A stretch of 16,627 nt of DNA from Candidatus Heimdallarchaeota archaeon (GTDB lineage: Archaea; Asgardarchaeota; Heimdallarchaeia; Heimdallarchaeales; Kariarchaeaceae), in assembly GCA_029882335.1 (NCBI GenBank), contig JAOUKW010000040.1:1-16627 (forward strand), given 5' to 3'. Numbering within the stretch: the first letter of the stretch is position 1; every line of letters begins with the position of its first letter. Position numbers and translations under genes: made by a program. Positions 1 through 8,543 of the stretch are shown piece by piece. Under the pieces are notes generated by a model, which searched no databases, was not told the origin of the DNA, and was given only the letters and a program-made list of their open reading frames with translations.

Positions 1-1
1 A

Positions 2-1504
2 TATGAACCGGATAGTACACCAGAATATGCAACTCTATTAGAAGTAGACTCATTACAGTATCATACACTTTCAGATGCAGATTACTTCAGAATTAACGTT
101 CAAACAACTTCAATAATTTCATTTACAATTGAATCAAATTTATACCCAGTTTCATTCCAATTGTTTTCCTCCACTTCCCAACAAATTCCGTTTCCACAAC
201 TTCAAAACACATTTGCACTGGATAGTGGAAACTATTCGATCTCTATGAGATCCGGCCTCATTTCATCTTTTGGGTCAATAATGTTTAATTATTCAATCAG
301 GTATAATTATATTGACTTTCCTGTTCAGCTAGTAACAAACTCAGTTACAACGGAGAATACAAACAGCACGAAAGTATTATATGAATTTGATTTGGAGACT
401 ATATCGCGAATTAATCTCTCTATAGTTCCAATTTTAGGGACTACAGCGAGTATGTTAAATGTAGAGATCATAGACAGAACAATCCAAAATAACAATATTA
501 TTTATAATTCAACTGTTCAAGTCAACGGTTTAATCAATTTGAAGGGGATTGCAAATGTTGGTAGTTTTTATCTAGTAATTTCTAAATTGCAATTATCAGA
601 TAGTATTGACTATATAATATATTTCGATACAGAAAATCAAATGGCAGATGCTAACGAACCAAATGATCGATCAGATCAAGCTATTTTACTTATTGAAAAT
701 ATTCCAAAAAATTATAATCTCATGTCTCAAAATGGAGATGTTGATTGGTTTTATGTAAATATACAGCAAGTGATTGGATTAACTATTGAATTTATAATCG
801 ATTATGGAACTGAACACATACAAACATTATACGTTAATTTACAGCTATTTGATGAAAATCTAAATCTACTCTACCAAAATATCAATGGAAAGGCCACAAA
901 AAGCATATCTATATTATCGAATGTTGGAAAATATTATATTTCAGTATCATCATCAATTCCAATTATATCCTATACAATTCAATTAAAACTCACTGAAGTA
1001 GAGGATTTCCAGATAATTACAGAAACAACTGTTATTGAAGTTGACTTTAATGCTCAAAATCCATCTTATTTTTTTATCTTTCAACTGACGGAAGAATTAA
1101 TAATCTATTTCTTCACAGATTATTATTTAGTAAATGTAGAATTATATAATGAACAACTAGTACATTCAATGGCGGACCATCAGAGAATGTCAATTGGATT
1201 AAACCCTGGAATATATTATTTAATTATGGTATACCTCAATTGGCAGGGATATTCATTATGGAATGACATTCAACATCTTGAGGTCTATCTACCAGAGAAT
1301 ATCATTCTTGATCCACCAGAAATATCCATGTCATCGAGTAGTCAATCAACATCTACCACATCACCCTCGATACCCTATGCAGAAACACGTAATCCAGAAG
1401 ATATTGAGTATATTGGAGTGAATTGGATTACTGAAATAAGTGTATTTGCAATAATTTTACTCACACTCAGAAATCACCATGTATCTAGAAGAAAGATCGA
1501 TTAA
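2..1504 (+). CDS. Surface protein with PPC-like beta-sandwich repeats and C-terminal anchor (5' end outside window)
   Basis: The frame is open from the left edge (500 codons visible), so the gene begins outside the window; the first in-window start (TTG at 161) falls inside a domain and is not a credible start. Two segments carry the PPC (bacterial pre-peptidase C-terminal) signature: EPDSTPEYATLL...DADYF at visible residues 2-31, and NEPNDRSDQA...GDVDWF from about residue 217. Each is followed by a region rich in beta strands that ends in a G-Y/N-Y-x-I-S type strand. Two further segments (about 100-210 and 330-425) look like the same sandwich without the acidic loop. A Ser/Thr-rich linker (about residues 440-460) precedes a short hydrophobic stretch (about 476-489) and a basic tail, as expected for a type I membrane anchor. 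The repeats should lie outside the cell. PPC domains occur in secreted hydrolases and adhesins; any catalytic domain would be upstream, so the function is open. Confidence 0.8.
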   Translation, partial: YEPDSTPEYATLLEVDSLQYHTLSDADYFRINVQTTSIISFTIESNLYPVSFQLFSSTSQQIPFPQLQNTFALDSGNYSISMRSGLISSFGSIMFNYSIRYNYIDFPVQLVTNSVTTENTNSTKVLYEFDLETISRINLSIVPILGTTASMLNVEIIDRTIQNNNIIYNSTVQVNGLINLKGIANVGSFYLVISKLQLSDSIDYIIYFDTENQMADANEPNDRSDQAILLIENIPKNYNLMSQNGDVDWFYVNIQQVIGLTIEFIIDYGTEHIQTLYVNLQLFDENLNLLYQNINGKATKSISILSNVGKYYISVSSSIPIISYTIQLKLTEVEDFQIITETTVIEVDFNAQNPSYFFIFQLTEELIIYFFTDYYLVNVELYNEQLVHSMADHQRMSIGLNPGIYYLIMVYLNWQGYSLWNDIQHLEVYLPENIILDPPEISMSSSSQSTSTTSPSIPYAETRNPEDIEYIGVNWITEISVFAIILLTLRNHHVSRRKID

Positions 1505-1590
1505 GATTATAATTAATTCACAATAACAATTAAATTCTCTAGATATTTCCATCCGTATGAAGTACAATTATTATAATTCAATGCTACAGG

Positions 1591-4524
1591 ATGTATTGCA
1601 TGAATGTAAATACATTGAAACATCAATTTGATACTAATTTGCTTCATAAACAAATACGAAATGAGCTTTCCAATCAGATAAAAGGAGAATTATATCTAGA
1701 TGAAGTTTCTCGTATCCTTTGGAGTACTGATGCATCAATGTATCAAATTATGCCAATCGCGGTTGTTACTCCATTAGATACCAGCGACGTAATAAAAACC
1801 ATTAAATTTTGTCACAAATATCAATTACCTGTCACTCCTAGAGGAGGAGGAGCTGGATTATGTGGAGCTGCTATAGGACCGGGAATTATTATAGATTTTA
1901 CCAAACATATGTCAAATATGATAGAAATCAACCAACAAGACAAGTATTTCAGAGTTCAACCGGGAAGAAAACTTGCACCGATTCAAAAAGAATTAGCATC
2001 TTTTGGATTGTTTTTACCACCAGACCCTGCAAGTGCGGAGTTTTGTACAATAGGTGGAAATATAGGAACAAATGCAGGTGGTTCTCACTCAGTTAAATAC
2101 GGTTTGATGGCGAGTTATACATTAAGTTTGAAGGTTGTCTTATCCAATGGTGAGTTGATTACAACACAACCATTTGATCTAAACGATCCAAAATATATTC
2201 AGATAAAGGAAGCCAATACACTTGAAGGTAATATTTATCGAGAGATTGAGAAAACCTACTTGAAAAACACCACTCTCATCAATACAGTCTACCCAGATGT
2301 GAAGTACAATATTGCAGGATATGAACTTAGAAATCTAATTATTAACAATACTATTGATCTTACTCGTTTATTTGTTGGGAGCGAGGGAAGTCTAGGTACA
2401 ACAGTGGAAATAAAAATGAAAATACTTCCATTACCAAAGTACACCACTTTACTGATAGCATATTTCAATAATGCCATTGATATGGGAAAAGCTACTTGGA
2501 AAGCATTACAACAAGATCCATCAGCAGTCGAATTAATGGATTATCGTTTGGTTAAGGTTTTAAGGCAAAGAAGAGAAAGTCTAGTGAGACAACTACCACA
2601 AGAAATGCAATATTTACTGATGATCGAATTTGATGGTAATGACAAAAATATCTTGGACAAGCAAGCAGAATTATTAGGATCCCAATTAATTCAAGAACAT
2701 TTGGCATTTGAAATTCAACTGGCGACCTCAGAACAGGAAATTGAGGAATTTTGGACAATCAGAAAATTAGCATTACCACTACTTGGTCAAATTAATGATA
2801 ACGGAAGAAGAATAGTACCAGTAATAGAGGATGTTGCAGTTCCACCTCAATTTTTAGCAGAATATTTAGAAAAAATCATAGATTCAATGGATGAAAACAA
2901 AATACCATTTGCCATGTATGGACACGCAGGAAAGGGATTAATACATATCCGACCACTTGTTAATCTACAACATAAAGATGATATACAAGCAATGGTAAAT
3001 ATCGCTAATGACTCATTTCAATATTCCAAACAATTCAATGGTACTGTATCTGGAGAACATGGTGATGGCAGAGTACGTACTCCATATATTCGACAGCAAT
3101 ATGGAGACGAAATGTACAGCTTATTCATTCAAGTAAAAGAGCTGTTTGATCCACAGTATTTAATGAATCCAGATATTAAAATATCAGATAAATCAATAAC
3201 TGATGACCTCAGATACACAAACTATCAGAGAATTGATGGTTTTAATTCAGGTTTACTCATTCATTTTCAACCCGCAGAATGGGAAGATACAATAGAACAC
3301 TGCAATGGTTGTAGTAGATGTACTAATACTTTGAATACAGTTAATATGTGTCCAATATACAAGGTTACTAAAGAAGAAACTGCAACACCAAAATCAAAAG
3401 CGAATTCACTTCGTGCATTAATATCAGGTAAATTACAGAAAGACCAAGCATTGAAATCACCAGTTATGAAGGAGTTAATTTTCAATTGCACCGGATGTCA
3501 ATCTTGTATTACAGACTGTCCAGCATCGGTAAATATCCCCAAGATTGCATTGCAATTTAAAGCAGAATATGTAGAGCATAATGGACAATCACTAGGAGAA
3601 TATCTACTGGGATCAATAGGATTAATCGGTGCTAAATTACGACTATTTGTGGGATTCATCAATATCACCGGAAAGTGGAAAATTACGGGTTATATTAATG
3701 AAAAAGTATTCGGGATAACAAGATATAGAAAATTACCCCGTTTCCATCGAACCACCTTCATGAAATGGTTTGATAAACATGAGAATCAGATTATTAATCC
3801 AGTGAGAAAGGTTGCGTATTTCGCAGGATGTACTGCCAGTTACAACACACCAGATATAGGTAAATCTATGATTCAAGTACTGGAACGAAATAATATAGAA
3901 GTTGTGGTTCCTAATCAAAAATGTTGTGGATTGCCAATGTATACCTACGGAAATGTCAAACGAGCAAGTGCATATGCACAATATTCGATTGATAATTTCT
4001 TACCATACATAGAACAAGGATATGACATCCTCGTCACCTGTTCTTCATGTGGTTTATCACTTAAGCAAGAGTGGTTTGATTTATTAGGAAACGAGCAATC
4101 CAAAAAAATAGCAAATGCAACTTATCACTTCAGTGAGTATTTATTACTGCTAAAAAATGAAGGTTTACTCAATCAAGATTTCAATGAGGTAAACCTAAAT
4201 CTTGGATACCATACACCATGTCATTTACGCGTTCAACCTGATGCAAAGACCAGTTCAATTGAATTGCTTAATTTCATCCCAGGAATAACAATTCAAGATA
4301 TACAACAGGGATGCTGTGGTATATGCGGCTCTTGGGGATATAAAAAAGATAACTATCAGAAATCAATGAAAATCGGAGAAAATTTATTTCTAAAATTAAA
4401 CCAAGAACACATTGATCTCGGTATCACAGATTGTCCCACATGTACACTCCAAATGGAACATGGATCTACCAAGCAAATTCAACATCCAGTTCAAATATTG
4501 GCAAAAAGCTACGAAAAAGAATGA
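1591..4524 (+). CDS. FAD-linked oxidase / Fe-S (GlcD-GlpC type) fusion, probable 2-hydroxyacid dehydrogenase
   Basis: This is a 977-aa, YdiJ/GlcD-GlpC-like oxidoreductase expected to oxidise a 2-hydroxyacid such as D-lactate, glycolate or 2-hydroxyglutarate at FAD and pass electrons through Fe-S centres to a membrane or soluble acceptor. The PCMH-type FAD domain (about 50-280) shows PRGGGAGLCG (83-92), GGNIGTNAGG (155-164) and VGSEGSLG (262-269). The FAD-oxidase C-terminal domain (about 285-530) shows GHAGKG (444-449) and GEHGDGRVR (488-496). The Fe-S domain has C571, C574, C577 and C587-P, then C633, C636, C639 and C643-P. Two CCG modules follow: GC747, CCG at 778-780 and C817/C820, then C877, CCG at 908-910 and C948/C951. 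All expected cysteines are present, so it looks intact. There is no signal peptide or membrane segment, so it is probably cytoplasmic or peripheral. ATG 1600 is an alternative start three codons in; neither has a clear Shine-Dalgarno sequence. The precise substrate cannot be read from the sequence. Confidence 0.9.
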   Translation: MYCMNVNTLKHQFDTNLLHKQIRNELSNQIKGELYLDEVSRILWSTDASMYQIMPIAVVTPLDTSDVIKTIKFCHKYQLPVTPRGGGAGLCGAAIGPGIIIDFTKHMSNMIEINQQDKYFRVQPGRKLAPIQKELASFGLFLPPDPASAEFCTIGGNIGTNAGGSHSVKYGLMASYTLSLKVVLSNGELITTQPFDLNDPKYIQIKEANTLEGNIYREIEKTYLKNTTLINTVYPDVKYNIAGYELRNLIINNTIDLTRLFVGSEGSLGTTVEIKMKILPLPKYTTLLIAYFNNAIDMGKATWKALQQDPSAVELMDYRLVKVLRQRRESLVRQLPQEMQYLLMIEFDGNDKNILDKQAELLGSQLIQEHLAFEIQLATSEQEIEEFWTIRKLALPLLGQINDNGRRIVPVIEDVAVPPQFLAEYLEKIIDSMDENKIPFAMYGHAGKGLIHIRPLVNLQHKDDIQAMVNIANDSFQYSKQFNGTVSGEHGDGRVRTPYIRQQYGDEMYSLFIQVKELFDPQYLMNPDIKISDKSITDDLRYTNYQRIDGFNSGLLIHFQPAEWEDTIEHCNGCSRCTNTLNTVNMCPIYKVTKEETATPKSKANSLRALISGKLQKDQALKSPVMKELIFNCTGCQSCITDCPASVNIPKIALQFKAEYVEHNGQSLGEYLLGSIGLIGAKLRLFVGFINITGKWKITGYINEKVFGITRYRKLPRFHRTTFMKWFDKHENQIINPVRKVAYFAGCTASYNTPDIGKSMIQVLERNNIEVVVPNQKCCGLPMYTYGNVKRASAYAQYSIDNFLPYIEQGYDILVTCSSCGLSLKQEWFDLLGNEQSKKIANATYHFSEYLLLLKNEGLLNQDFNEVNLNLGYHTPCHLRVQPDAKTSSIELLNFIPGITIQDIQQGCCGICGSWGYKKDNYQKSMKIGENLFLKLNQEHIDLGITDCPTCTLQMEHGSTKQIQHPVQILAKSYEKE

Positions 4525-4526
4525 AT

Positions 4527-6047
4527 TCATTTACCTAACTGCATAGTAGTCTCTAAATCAGGGGGTATTCGAATTTTAGTTGCATTTTCAAAGGCATGTG
4601 CGATGGTTAAGATTTTCTTTTCTTGAAATTTTCCAGATATTATCGATAATCCCACCGGCAAACCGTTGATATAACCCATAGGTAGACTAATACTACAATA
4701 TCCAGTAATTGCAGCTATTGAAGAACTAAAACCACCAGCATAATTATCACCATTAACATGGTCAATCAACCATGCAGGACCAGTAGATGGTAATATCACC
4801 GCATCTAAATTGTGTCTACTAAATTCGGTGTCAAATTTCGTTCTATATTCATCATACAATTGAATAGCTTTCAAATATGCTTCACTTTGTAAATCTCCCT
4901 TTGATAGCGCATACTCAAAATACTCCTGACCAAAATGAAGTAATGTTTCCTTCTTATTAGCTGTGTTGAACTCTATTACATTTTCAATAGTTTGAATGTT
5001 TCCATTAACTGTGGATAGATATTGGTTTAACCCCTGTTTAAATTCATATGATAACACTGTTGATTCAGCCTCACTTAACCCCTCTAGTAATTTCAAATCT
5101 ATGGGATGTTTACCCTTAATGCGATCATCATCGGATTGATCTACAAGTTCAGCCCCTAGGTCTTTAAAAAATGGTAAGATTGAATCAAATAAATCGGATA
5201 TTTTTTGATTAAATTTAGTAAAATTGCGAATCACACCTATTACCATTCCGTCTAATCGATCAATTGATCCTTCGAGTATATAATTTAATATGGGAGAATC
5301 AAGAGTTGTTCTATCTGATTCATCTTTTCCAACCATGGCAGTGAGTAGAATTGCTGCGTCTTTAACAGTCCTTGTCATTGGACCTGCAGTATCTTGTGAC
5401 TTACCAATTGGTATGATCCCTGACCTACTAACAAGCCCTATTGACGGTTTGAGTCCAACTATACCATTGATAGAGGATGGACAGATAATTGATCCATCTG
5501 TCTCGGTACCTATACCAACTGGAGCAAAGTTTGCTGCAATAGCGACAGCAGTTCCCGAACTCGATCCACATGGAGTACGTAGTAAATCATAAGGATTTCG
5601 AGTTTGACCCCCCATACTACTCCAACCGCTGGTTGACCATTTACCCCTATAATTAGCCCATTCACTGAGATTCGTCTTGCCCAATATAATCCCTCCCTGT
5701 TCTCGGAGTAAGGAGACGACAAAAGCATCTGCATCTCTATTATTTCCAGTTAATGCTAAAGATCCTGCAGTGGTTTGCATACTACCTGCAGTATCGATAT
5801 TATCTTTTACTAAAATAGGTATACCATGTAAAATACCCTTTACTCCATTAAGTCTATAATATTCATCTAATTCAGAGGCAATTGTTAATGCATCTGCATT
5901 CAGTTCTATTATTGAGTTCAAAGAAAGCCCATTTGGATTTTTATCATAATTCTTAATCCGTTGCATGTAAGATTTCACCAGTTCTACCGCAGTAAGCCCT
6001 CTTGTTTCATACAGTTCAAGAATATCAGATATTGTTAATTCATCCAC
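4527..6047 (-). CDS. Amidase-signature family enzyme, peptide-amidase-like
   Basis: This 506-aa amidase-signature enzyme hydrolyses an amide bond through the Lys/cis-Ser/Ser triad, seen here as K81 (PILVKDNID), S162 (in CGSSSGTA) and S186 (TETDGSI); the 24-residue spacing between the serines matches the family. The context ETDGSIICPSSINGIVGLKP followed by SQDTAGPM resembles peptide amidase (Pam) more than GatA, and no gatB or gatC lies nearby, so a role in Gln-tRNA formation is unlikely. There is no signal peptide or membrane helix, so it should act in the cytoplasm. The start is GTG: the frame upstream meets a stop at 6066-6068 with no ATG between, and the next Met is residue 27. A TATA-like TTTATTATAGG (6078-6088, read on the minus strand) lies 31-41 nt upstream. 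Its 3' end is 2 nt from that of the oxidoreductase gene. The natural substrate is unknown. Confidence 0.9.
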   Translation of the reverse strand: MDELTISDILELYETRGLTAVELVKSYMQRIKNYDKNPNGLSLNSIIELNADALTIASELDEYYRLNGVKGILHGIPILVKDNIDTAGSMQTTAGSLALTGNNRDADAFVVSLLREQGGIILGKTNLSEWANYRGKWSTSGWSSMGGQTRNPYDLLRTPCGSSSGTAVAIAANFAPVGIGTETDGSIICPSSINGIVGLKPSIGLVSRSGIIPIGKSQDTAGPMTRTVKDAAILLTAMVGKDESDRTTLDSPILNYILEGSIDRLDGMVIGVIRNFTKFNQKISDLFDSILPFFKDLGAELVDQSDDDRIKGKHPIDLKLLEGLSEAESTVLSYEFKQGLNQYLSTVNGNIQTIENVIEFNTANKKETLLHFGQEYFEYALSKGDLQSEAYLKAIQLYDEYRTKFDTEFSRHNLDAVILPSTGPAWLIDHVNGDNYAGGFSSSIAAITGYCSISLPMGYINGLPVGLSIISGKFQEKKILTIAHAFENATKIRIPPDLETTMQLGK

Positions 6048-6152
6048 AGAATCATATTTTTTAACTTATTCATTAGGTTTATTATAGGCAAATGATAGAA
6101 ACATTCAGTTCAAACAGATAACAATTAAATAATTAAATCAAAAAAATACCTT

Positions 6153-7676
6153 ATGGAATATTTTACTCATAAATTCAAAGAGGATTTAACCATAATACAG
6201 GATAAGATCCAATCATTGGATTATAATGAGTACTCAACCTTAATTTCGAATTATTACCATAAAAATATTGCATCCAAAGAAGGAAAACTAATTTCTTTTC
6301 AGTATTGTACCAGACTCCTTGCAGAAGGAGAACATCAAAAAGCAAAACAATTAATAGATCAACTTGAAGAAGAAAATGAGTTAATATTTAAGTTATATTA
6401 TCATCTTCTATCATCAATTTACTATTATGGATATAACTCACCAGTAATAAATAAAGAATTGGGACAACAACACTTTATCCAATCAGAAGATATATTTCAT
6501 GGCTTGAAAAGTCTTGATAAATGGGAAGATGGACATATCAATTACTTATATTATTTTACCTTTATTCATTCTCAATTGGATAAATCAAAGGTACTGGAGA
6601 AAATTCAATTCTACAAGAATTATGTAAAATCCAATAATAACCGCAATATTGCCACTCTATTTCTGTATAATCAAAATAATGTAGCAATTACCCTACGTAA
6701 TATGGGTTTATTCAATGAGGCAGTAGAAATATATGAAGATGCAATCAAGAAGATCAAAGAACCATCATATCTATCTCTCTTATTTGCCAACCTAAGTAGA
6801 TGTTACTGGTTGTTAGGAAATCAAGAAAAAATGGAAGAATTCGCATTTAAATCTTTATTTATAAAGAAAAAACCAGATGATATCTTTCTAACATCAATCA
6901 GTTATAATAGGATTATAGATGTTTATGAATCAACTAGAGATTATTATTCTGCTGAAAAATATTACAATGAATTATTAGAAATTGTATCTAAAAAAGGAAC
7001 TGAGAATATTACTTGGCAAACCTACGAAAATGCATTTAATTTTTTCTACAAGTGGTATTTAACAGAAAAAGAATACAGTAAATTAGAAAAGGCAAAGAAA
7101 TTACATCTGAGACTCGTCAACTACTATCAAAAATATCCAAATAATGATGGAATTAATTGGGCTATCACATATCAGATCGCATTGCTCAAGAAAATTGGTG
7201 GAATTAGAGAGAAGGTAGAAGCCATGAATATACTGGAAGAAGTAGTTAAAAAATATCCTCAATTTATTGATCCATATATCTATCTACTTGATCTTTACTT
7301 CAGCCTACTACAACCAGATGATTCTGAATTAATCGAGGATATAGATAGTTTAATAGATAAAATACGAACAATCCCATGGTTGAAAAATCCTCAATTCATC
7401 CATGGTTTCTATGACACTCAAATATTAAGTGCAAAATATGAATACTATATCAAAGATGATATGCAAAAATCACTGGAGATCCTTCATGCTTTACAGGATA
7501 AAATTAATCAATATGACCTACCTAAACTTCAATATCAAATTCAAAAAGAAATTAAAAATTATGAAGATATCGCTACAAAATCATTAGCGATCAACCTAGA
7601 TATGATGCAGAGATTGGAACTTTCTAAAATTATGGAATATATAGATCAATTACTTAAAATCAATAAGAATAAGTAA
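6153..7676 (+). CDS. TPR-repeat scaffold protein
   Basis: This 507-aa, all-helical, cytoplasmic protein is built from TPR-like helical pairs. The clearest repeats are at residues 168-200 (NNVAITLRNMGLFNEAVEIY), 205-238 (ANLSRCYWLLGNQEKMEEFA) and 248-278 (YNRIIDVY...YYSAEKYYNEL). Degenerate units lie at 48-75 and about 290-470, where the motif EAMNILEEVVKKYP (356-369) is typical of a TPR second helix. No enzymatic motif, signal peptide or membrane segment is visible. Such proteins bind partner proteins; the sequence does not name the partner. The gene is divergent from the amidase gene across 105 nt and convergent with the decarboxylase-like gene across 18 nt, so it is probably transcribed alone. 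There is no Shine-Dalgarno sequence before ATG 6153; an AT-rich TATA-like stretch lies about 16-29 nt upstream, consistent with a leaderless transcript. Confidence 0.85.
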   Translation: MEYFTHKFKEDLTIIQDKIQSLDYNEYSTLISNYYHKNIASKEGKLISFQYCTRLLAEGEHQKAKQLIDQLEEENELIFKLYYHLLSSIYYYGYNSPVINKELGQQHFIQSEDIFHGLKSLDKWEDGHINYLYYFTFIHSQLDKSKVLEKIQFYKNYVKSNNNRNIATLFLYNQNNVAITLRNMGLFNEAVEIYEDAIKKIKEPSYLSLLFANLSRCYWLLGNQEKMEEFAFKSLFIKKKPDDIFLTSISYNRIIDVYESTRDYYSAEKYYNELLEIVSKKGTENITWQTYENAFNFFYKWYLTEKEYSKLEKAKKLHLRLVNYYQKYPNNDGINWAITYQIALLKKIGGIREKVEAMNILEEVVKKYPQFIDPYIYLLDLYFSLLQPDDSELIEDIDSLIDKIRTIPWLKNPQFIHGFYDTQILSAKYEYYIKDDMQKSLEILHALQDKINQYDLPKLQYQIQKEIKNYEDIATKSLAINLDMMQRLELSKIMEYIDQLLKINKNK

Positions 7677-7694
7677 ATCACACCCGTTTGAGAT

Positions 7695-8522
7695 TTATAC
7701 TTCAATTTTTACTTTCATATTTGAGGGAGATAGAGTTCTTTGATACTTTCCTGCATTCAATCGCGATTGAAATTTAGTTGTACGAGTCATTAGAATTGGT
7801 TTAGAATTATTCAACCCCAGATCGCGTAATCTAATTGCCATGGGATGGTCTGATTCACCAACACTCAATTTACAACTGCCAGATCCGCTTAATGTAACAC
7901 CACCTCTGACATTTACCACGGTTCTTAATTCATCACCGTTGAGAATAGAATAGAGTACTAGATTTAAGGGGATCATTGGAATACCTCTGCCAATATTACC
8001 AGTCATGGATAGTATGGGTTGATTAGTGTGAGGATCAAGGACAGAACTACTAAATTTCCTGTTATCTAATGAAAAAGGAATATCAGTAACAAATTTAGGA
8101 TACCCCCATAATTCTCTACCTGCACTCCAAGCTATTTCTGTTGTAACTGGTAAATCAAGGATATAATAACCGACCTTTCGATTCTCAGAATCGGCGATTA
8201 ATCCATTGTAATAACAACTGAATGGTTTTTTATCAATATCACGAGTTACTGGAATCGCTAAACCTACTTCATTATACAAACCAACACCTGTTTTTCTATA
8301 TTCATAAAATGACAATCCAACTAAATTCTTGCCAAATAACTTGAAAGCAGGATAATATGGAGTACCTTGAAGTTGAGTCTTAACATCTGATGAATTACAT
8401 CTAAAAAATGCAATTACATTACTTACCTCATAGTATAGAATGGGAAGATCTACTTTTCCAGCTGAGCATTCTGTTGAGGTTTGCGTTACATTAAAAAATG
8501 GGTCTTCACTCGATGTATCCAT
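7695..8522 (-). CDS. Acetoacetate-decarboxylase-like protein
   Basis: This 275-aa protein belongs to the acetoacetate decarboxylase (ADC) superfamily. The core motif GRELWGYPKF (residues 136-145) aligns with GRELSAYPKK of Clostridium ADC, placing the Schiff-base lysine at K143; YNEVGLAIPV (83-92) supplies the conserved glutamate, E85. The second lysine of the classical PKK motif (K116 in Clostridium, which helps tune the active lysine) is Phe here, so the protein may decarboxylate a different 3-oxoacid or do related Schiff-base chemistry such as aldol/retro-aldol or hydration. It is the second gene of an operon, 16 nt after the acyl-CoA dehydrogenase stop. Start choice is uncertain: ATG 8522 is used here, but an in-frame GTG at 8531 sits 5-6 nt after a GGTGAG Shine-Dalgarno sequence and would add three residues. 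The longer open frame to 8594 overlaps the upstream gene and is unlikely. Confidence 0.85.
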   Translation of the reverse strand: MDTSSEDPFFNVTQTSTECSAGKVDLPILYYEVSNVIAFFRCNSSDVKTQLQGTPYYPAFKLFGKNLVGLSFYEYRKTGVGLYNEVGLAIPVTRDIDKKPFSCYYNGLIADSENRKVGYYILDLPVTTEIAWSAGRELWGYPKFVTDIPFSLDNRKFSSSVLDPHTNQPILSMTGNIGRGIPMIPLNLVLYSILNGDELRTVVNVRGGVTLSGSGSCKLSVGESDHPMAIRLRDLGLNNSKPILMTRTTKFQSRLNAGKYQRTLSPSNMKVKIEV

Positions 8523-8536
8523 GATTATCACTCTCG

Positions 8537-8543
8537 TCTCACC
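8537..8543 (-). promoter_or_regulatory. Shine-Dalgarno sequence of the ADC-like gene
   Basis: On the minus strand GGTGAGA overlaps the stop codon of the dehydrogenase gene. It ends 5 nt before an in-frame GTG (8531) and 14 nt before ATG 8522, so it favours the GTG as the true start. Confidence 0.5.

Noticed and set aside
161..1504. TTG at 161 as the start of the surface-protein gene
   Set aside because: The frame is open to the left edge and the codons before 161 encode a PPC signature continuous with what follows, so the gene starts outside the window.
1860..3981. Short open frames on both strands within the GlcD-GlpC fusion
   Set aside because: They lie entirely inside a gene with continuous conserved motifs and have no start signals or recognisable domains.
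4527..6047. GatA subunit of Glu-tRNA amidotransferase
   Set aside because: The region around the nucleophile (SIICPSSINGIVGLKP and SQDTAGPM) matches the peptide-amidase group better, and no gatB or gatC is nearby.
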